A stretch of 26,030 bases of DNA, from NCBI GenBank assembly GCA_964463605.1, contig CAYXBZ010000007.1, positions 1-26,030 of the forward strand, read 5' to 3'. The position numbers and the translations under genes are program-made. The DNA comes from DAOLOF01 sp964463605 (GTDB lineage: Bacteria > Patescibacteriota > Microgenomatia > UBA1400 > PJMF01). Shown one piece after another: positions 23,042 to 26,030 of the stretch; position 1 is the stretch's first letter, and every line of letters begins with the position of its first letter. The notes below the pieces were generated by a model. The model was not told the DNA's origin. It searched no databases and saw nothing but the letters and a program-made list of their open reading frames with translations.

Positions 23042-24886
23042 ATGATGCATAAGTTACTATCATCAGTGTGCTTTCTGTCAAATGAAAAGTTTGACAAAAA
23101 AAAAGCTGGTTTAGTAATTATTATTGTCTCGGCAGTAATCCTTGCTTCGCTTCCACTGTTTCGGCAGGGTATGTTTGCAGTTCATGATTTTACACAAGGA
23201 GCCAGAATAGTAGAGATGCATCGTGCTCTTGCTGATGGTCATTTTCCAGTTCGCTGGTCACAAAATTTTGGTTTCGGCTATGGTATGCCGCTCTTCCAGT
23301 TTTATGGTCCATTACCTTTTTATGTAGGTGCTTTAATTTATTGGCTCACAGGACAGGTACTTTTTGCCGTTAAGTCAATTTTCTTAATTACCAACATTTT
23401 TACTGCCTGGGGAGGATACTTGCTGGGAAAAAAACTGTTAAAAAATAGAGTTTGTGCGACTTTTGTCTCTATTGCGCTCACGCTTGCTCCATATAGATTA
23501 CTCAATCTTTATGTTCGAGGTGCTGTAAATGAATTGTGGGGGATTATGGCAATACCCTGGATTCTTTTAAGTGTTATTAAGATCCTCAACTCTGAAAAAT
23601 CTGCTTGGGTGTGGTTAAGTCTGTCTTTGTCGGTGTTGTTTTTAAGTCACAATATTACAACTTTGATGTTTGCTCCATTTGCAATGCTGATAGTAATTTT
23701 ATTACTAATGCATCAGATGTTTATCAAAAACATTGCAACAACTCAATTTTTTCGCTACTTAGTCAAGATAATTTGGCCAACTGCATTGGCTCTTGGTTTA
23801 TCGGCCTTTTATTTATTTCCTGCTTTTTTTGAAAAAGATTTTACTCAAGTTGATCGATATATCTTGGCAGATTACTTTGATTTCAGGATTCATTTTTTAT
23901 ATCTTCGACAATTTTTCAGAACCAGCTGGGGTTATGGAGGTAGCAATTGGGGTCCTGACGACAAAATATCTTTCTTTCTTGGTTTCGGGCAGTTGGCAGG
24001 CGTGACTATCTTCCTATTTTTATTTCTTAAACAATTTTTTAGCGCACTCAAAATTTCAGTTGTTAATGCCTTCAAACAACATTTATTACCTTTAGGTTTT
24101 TTGTTGCTTTCTTTGCTATCGATTGTTCTGACTACCCACAAATCATCTTTTATTTGGGAAAATATCTCATTGATGAAGTTTATTCAATTTCCTTGGAGAT
24201 TTCTTTCTTTAGGCTTAGTATTTTTATCATTAATGGGAGGCTATGCTCTCTTGTATCTACAAAAAAATACTAGCACTCAAACAAATAAAATCAGCAATAA
24301 TCTCTCAATAATTTTGACAGGCATACTTTTTGGATTACTAATGCTTAACGGAATTTATGTAAAGCCAGAAGAGCAGCTGGCTGACTCAACTCTTTACTAT
24401 CATGCAAACGAAGCAAAAATTCGAGATGATTTAAGCTGGATTCTTCCTGATTATATTCCCATCAATCTCAAACACACTAACCCAGTTTATACATTGATAA
24501 ACGAGGATTTATTGGAAACTGATGAAAGGAGCAATTTTGAAGTCGTTCGTAACGCTACTCATTTAAAGTTTGTCAAAACTGATTTTACTCAGGAATCTGT
24601 GGTGGAATTTAACGTTGCTGATTATCCCCATTGGCAGTTGTTAATGAATTCTATTCCAGTTCCCCACACAACAACCGAAGAAGGTTCAATCTCAGTGATA
24701 GTCAAACCTAGTCAGCAAGAACTAGTTTTGAGATTGAAGCCAACAAGATTGCGATTAGTAAGTGATTTAGTATCTCTAACTAGTTTTATAGCGATTGTTG
24801 TACTATTATTACGTCAGAAATTTGCTATCAGGTTAATAGAGAACAGTGTTGCTAGCAAATCACTCAATAAATCATTATTGAATTAA
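23042..24886 (+). CDS. Large polytopic membrane protein, PTPS-related/YfhO-like (putative GT-C type)
   Basis: A 614-residue membrane protein with about twelve to thirteen hydrophobic helices and a mostly soluble segment between the last two (about residues 440-580). After helix 1 the first outer loop has MFAVHDFTQGARIVEMHRAL and FPVRWSQNFGFGYGMPLFQFYGPLPFY (read in parts), with Asp and Arg residues that recall the GT-C first loop. This arrangement matches proteins annotated as 6-pyruvoyl-tetrahydropterin synthase-related membrane proteins, which are not pterin enzymes. A glycosyltransferase or lipid-sugar role is inferred from shape and from its neighbours, an LCP ligase and a flippase; the real activity is unknown. 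ATG codons at 23042 and 23045 are both possible; the former fits the promoter. Confidence 0.75.
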   Translation: MMHKLLSSVCFLSNEKFDKKKAGLVIIIVSAVILASLPLFRQGMFAVHDFTQGARIVEMHRALADGHFPVRWSQNFGFGYGMPLFQFYGPLPFYVGALIYWLTGQVLFAVKSIFLITNIFTAWGGYLLGKKLLKNRVCATFVSIALTLAPYRLLNLYVRGAVNELWGIMAIPWILLSVIKILNSEKSAWVWLSLSLSVLFLSHNITTLMFAPFAMLIVILLLMHQMFIKNIATTQFFRYLVKIIWPTALALGLSAFYLFPAFFEKDFTQVDRYILADYFDFRIHFLYLRQFFRTSWGYGGSNWGPDDKISFFLGFGQLAGVTIFLFLFLKQFFSALKISVVNAFKQHLLPLGFLLLSLLSIVLTTHKSSFIWENISLMKFIQFPWRFLSLGLVFLSLMGGYALLYLQKNTSTQTNKISNNLSIILTGILFGLLMLNGIYVKPEEQLADSTLYYHANEAKIRDDLSWILPDYIPINLKHTNPVYTLINEDLLETDERSNFEVVRNATHLKFVKTDFTQESVVEFNVADYPHWQLLMNSIPVPHTTTEEGSISVIVKPSQQELVLRLKPTRLRLVSDLVSLTSFIAIVVLLLRQKFAIRLIENSVASKSLNKSLLN

Positions 24887-24890
24887 TCTC

Positions 24891-26030
24891 ATGCCTATCT
24901 CACCCAATTTAACTTCAGCAGATACAACCGATGATGTCGAAGAAATCCTTTCATTATCCGAAGTACAAAGCATAAAAAAAAGATCGGTTACTGGGGCAAT
25001 ATCATATTTTATGAAAACTGCTCTACTGCAGTTTTTTGGGTTAACAACGGCTTTTATTTTAAGTGCTTTTTTTGATCCAGAAGATTTTGGTGTATATGGC
25101 TATGTGACCCAGATAATTGGATTATTAATCTTTTTCTCAGATGTTGGTCTAGCTGCTTCATTAGTTCAAAAAAAAGAAGAGCCTTCCTTAAAAGATTATA
25201 GAACCGCTTTTACAGTCCAGCAGCTACTTTCTTGGGTAATTGTGGCCCTAGTTTTGATCATCTCGCAAACTGGAATGGTTCAAAACAAAGTAGGACAAGA
25301 TGGTGTTTGGATCTTGCTGGCACTTGCAATCTCGTTTCCTTTGGCATCACTCAAAACTATTTCATCCATCAAGCTTGAACGCGAACTGAAGTTTTCGCTG
25401 TTAATTGTGCCTCAAATTGTAGAACAACTAGTGTTTGATGGGATATTAATTTATTTAGCATGGACTGGGGTAGGAGTGGTGGCTTATGCCTGGGCAGTGG
25501 CGGTTCGATCTGTGATTGGCACTATCGTTATGTGGGGCATTAAACCCTGGAAAGTAGGTCTTCGTTTTAGCAAACAATCTTTAAAGAATTTACTTGGATT
25601 TGGAGTAAAATTTCAACTTAACGATTTCTTAGCTCGAATTAAAGATCAGCTGTATTTTTTGGTTTTGGGTCAAGTTTTGCCGCTTAATCAATTTGGATAC
25701 ATTCAGTGGGCTAAAAACTGGTCGATGTATCCATATAACCTTACTGTACAAAATGTGATGGCAATTACTTTCCCCACATTTTCAAGACTTCAGCAACATA
25801 AAAAATTGCTACAAAAAGCATTGGAAAAATCAATCTTTTTTATTAGCTTGCTGATTTTCCCAATACTTGGATTTATGTGTTTATTGATTACCCCGTTAAC
25901 GGTGGTGATCGAACAATATGCCAAATGGCAACCGGCTGTCCTTAGTTTTATTTTGTTCGCCTTAAGTGTTGGCTGGGCAGCGATTTCTACTCCGATGGTT
26001 AACGCACTTAATGCAATAGGAAAGATTAAC
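24891..26030 (+). CDS. Wzx/MOP-superfamily polysaccharide flippase (partial, runs off right edge)
   Basis: An uninterrupted frame of 380 codons starts at the ATG 24891, four bases after the preceding stop, and continues past the window end, so the C-terminus is missing. After about 30 polar residues come repeated hydrophobic helices. SVTGAISYFMKTALLQFFG and LSAFFDPEDFGVYGYV are typical of the first helices of oligosaccharide flippases (Polysacc_synt family), where an F/L-x-P-E-D/E-F-G-x-Y/F motif follows helix 1. FGVKFQLNDFLARIKDQLYFLVLG, read in parts, is the equivalent second half. The protein should move lipid-linked oligosaccharide or polymer to the outer leaflet. It is probably co-transcribed with the upstream membrane protein gene. 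Substrate cannot be told. Confidence 0.88.
   Translation, partial: MPISPNLTSADTTDDVEEILSLSEVQSIKKRSVTGAISYFMKTALLQFFGLTTAFILSAFFDPEDFGVYGYVTQIIGLLIFFSDVGLAASLVQKKEEPSLKDYRTAFTVQQLLSWVIVALVLIISQTGMVQNKVGQDGVWILLALAISFPLASLKTISSIKLERELKFSLLIVPQIVEQLVFDGILIYLAWTGVGVVAYAWAVAVRSVIGTIVMWGIKPWKVGLRFSKQSLKNLLGFGVKFQLNDFLARIKDQLYFLVLGQVLPLNQFGYIQWAKNWSMYPYNLTVQNVMAITFPTFSRLQQHKKLLQKALEKSIFFISLLIFPILGFMCLLITPLTVVIEQYAKWQPAVLSFILFALSVGWAAISTPMVNALNAIGKIN

Noticed and set aside
1..26030. CRISPR arrays, insertion sequences, integrase or phage genes, rRNA genes, replication origin
   Set aside because: No regularly spaced direct repeats, transposase-like frames, phage proteins, rRNA-like stretches or clusters of DnaA boxes were recognised by eye.

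Overview
The window looks like a chromosomal segment of a small-genome, AT-rich bacterium, most likely a member of the Patescibacteria (Candidate Phyla Radiation), perhaps a Microgenomates-type lineage. This is inferred from compact genes, almost no intergenic space, no Shine-Dalgarno motifs before most starts, a tRNA gene without an encoded CCA, and many polytopic GT-C glycosyltransferases. The standard bacterial code fits (TAA, TAG and TGA all act as stops). No phage, insertion sequence, CRISPR array or ribosomal RNA was seen, and no stretch above 300 bases lacks a gene.

Layout. Positions 1-9100 hold mostly housekeeping genes in divergent and convergent pairs: the last codons of an unknown gene, a CCA-adding-type nucleotidyltransferase with an HD domain, RecJ, a membrane-anchored DsbA-like thioredoxin, PrmC/HemK, SppA, an MFS transporter, tRNA-Gln(CTG), and an OmpR-type response regulator facing a sensorless histidine kinase. 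The 3' ends of that regulator and kinase overlap.

From 18799 down to 9193 on the minus strand runs a tight eight-gene operon (gaps of -8 to +24 bases) ending in a probable terminator at about 9154-9178. It contains ugd (UDP-glucuronate), rmd and gmd (GDP-rhamnose), a polyprenyl-phosphate sugar synthase fused to GtrA, a GT-C transferase, an ALG5-like polyprenyl-phosphate sugar synthase, and two further GT-C membrane proteins. The natural reading is that nucleotide sugars are made in the cytoplasm, loaded on a polyprenyl phosphate, flipped, and used by GT-C enzymes outside the membrane.

After trmD comes a second minus-strand sugar cluster: an LCP-family ligase, a small one-helix membrane protein, rmlB and an rmlD-like reductase. 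To the right, on the plus strand, are a large multi-spanning membrane protein and a Wzx/MOP-type flippase cut by the window edge. Together about 15 kb appear devoted to building, exporting and anchoring a cell-surface glycan. The most noteworthy signals are the paired lipid-sugar synthase/GT-C module, the sensorless convergent two-component pair, -10 elements only 7-10 bases before start codons (suggesting leaderless mRNAs), and an 18-bp perfect palindrome between prmC and sppA.
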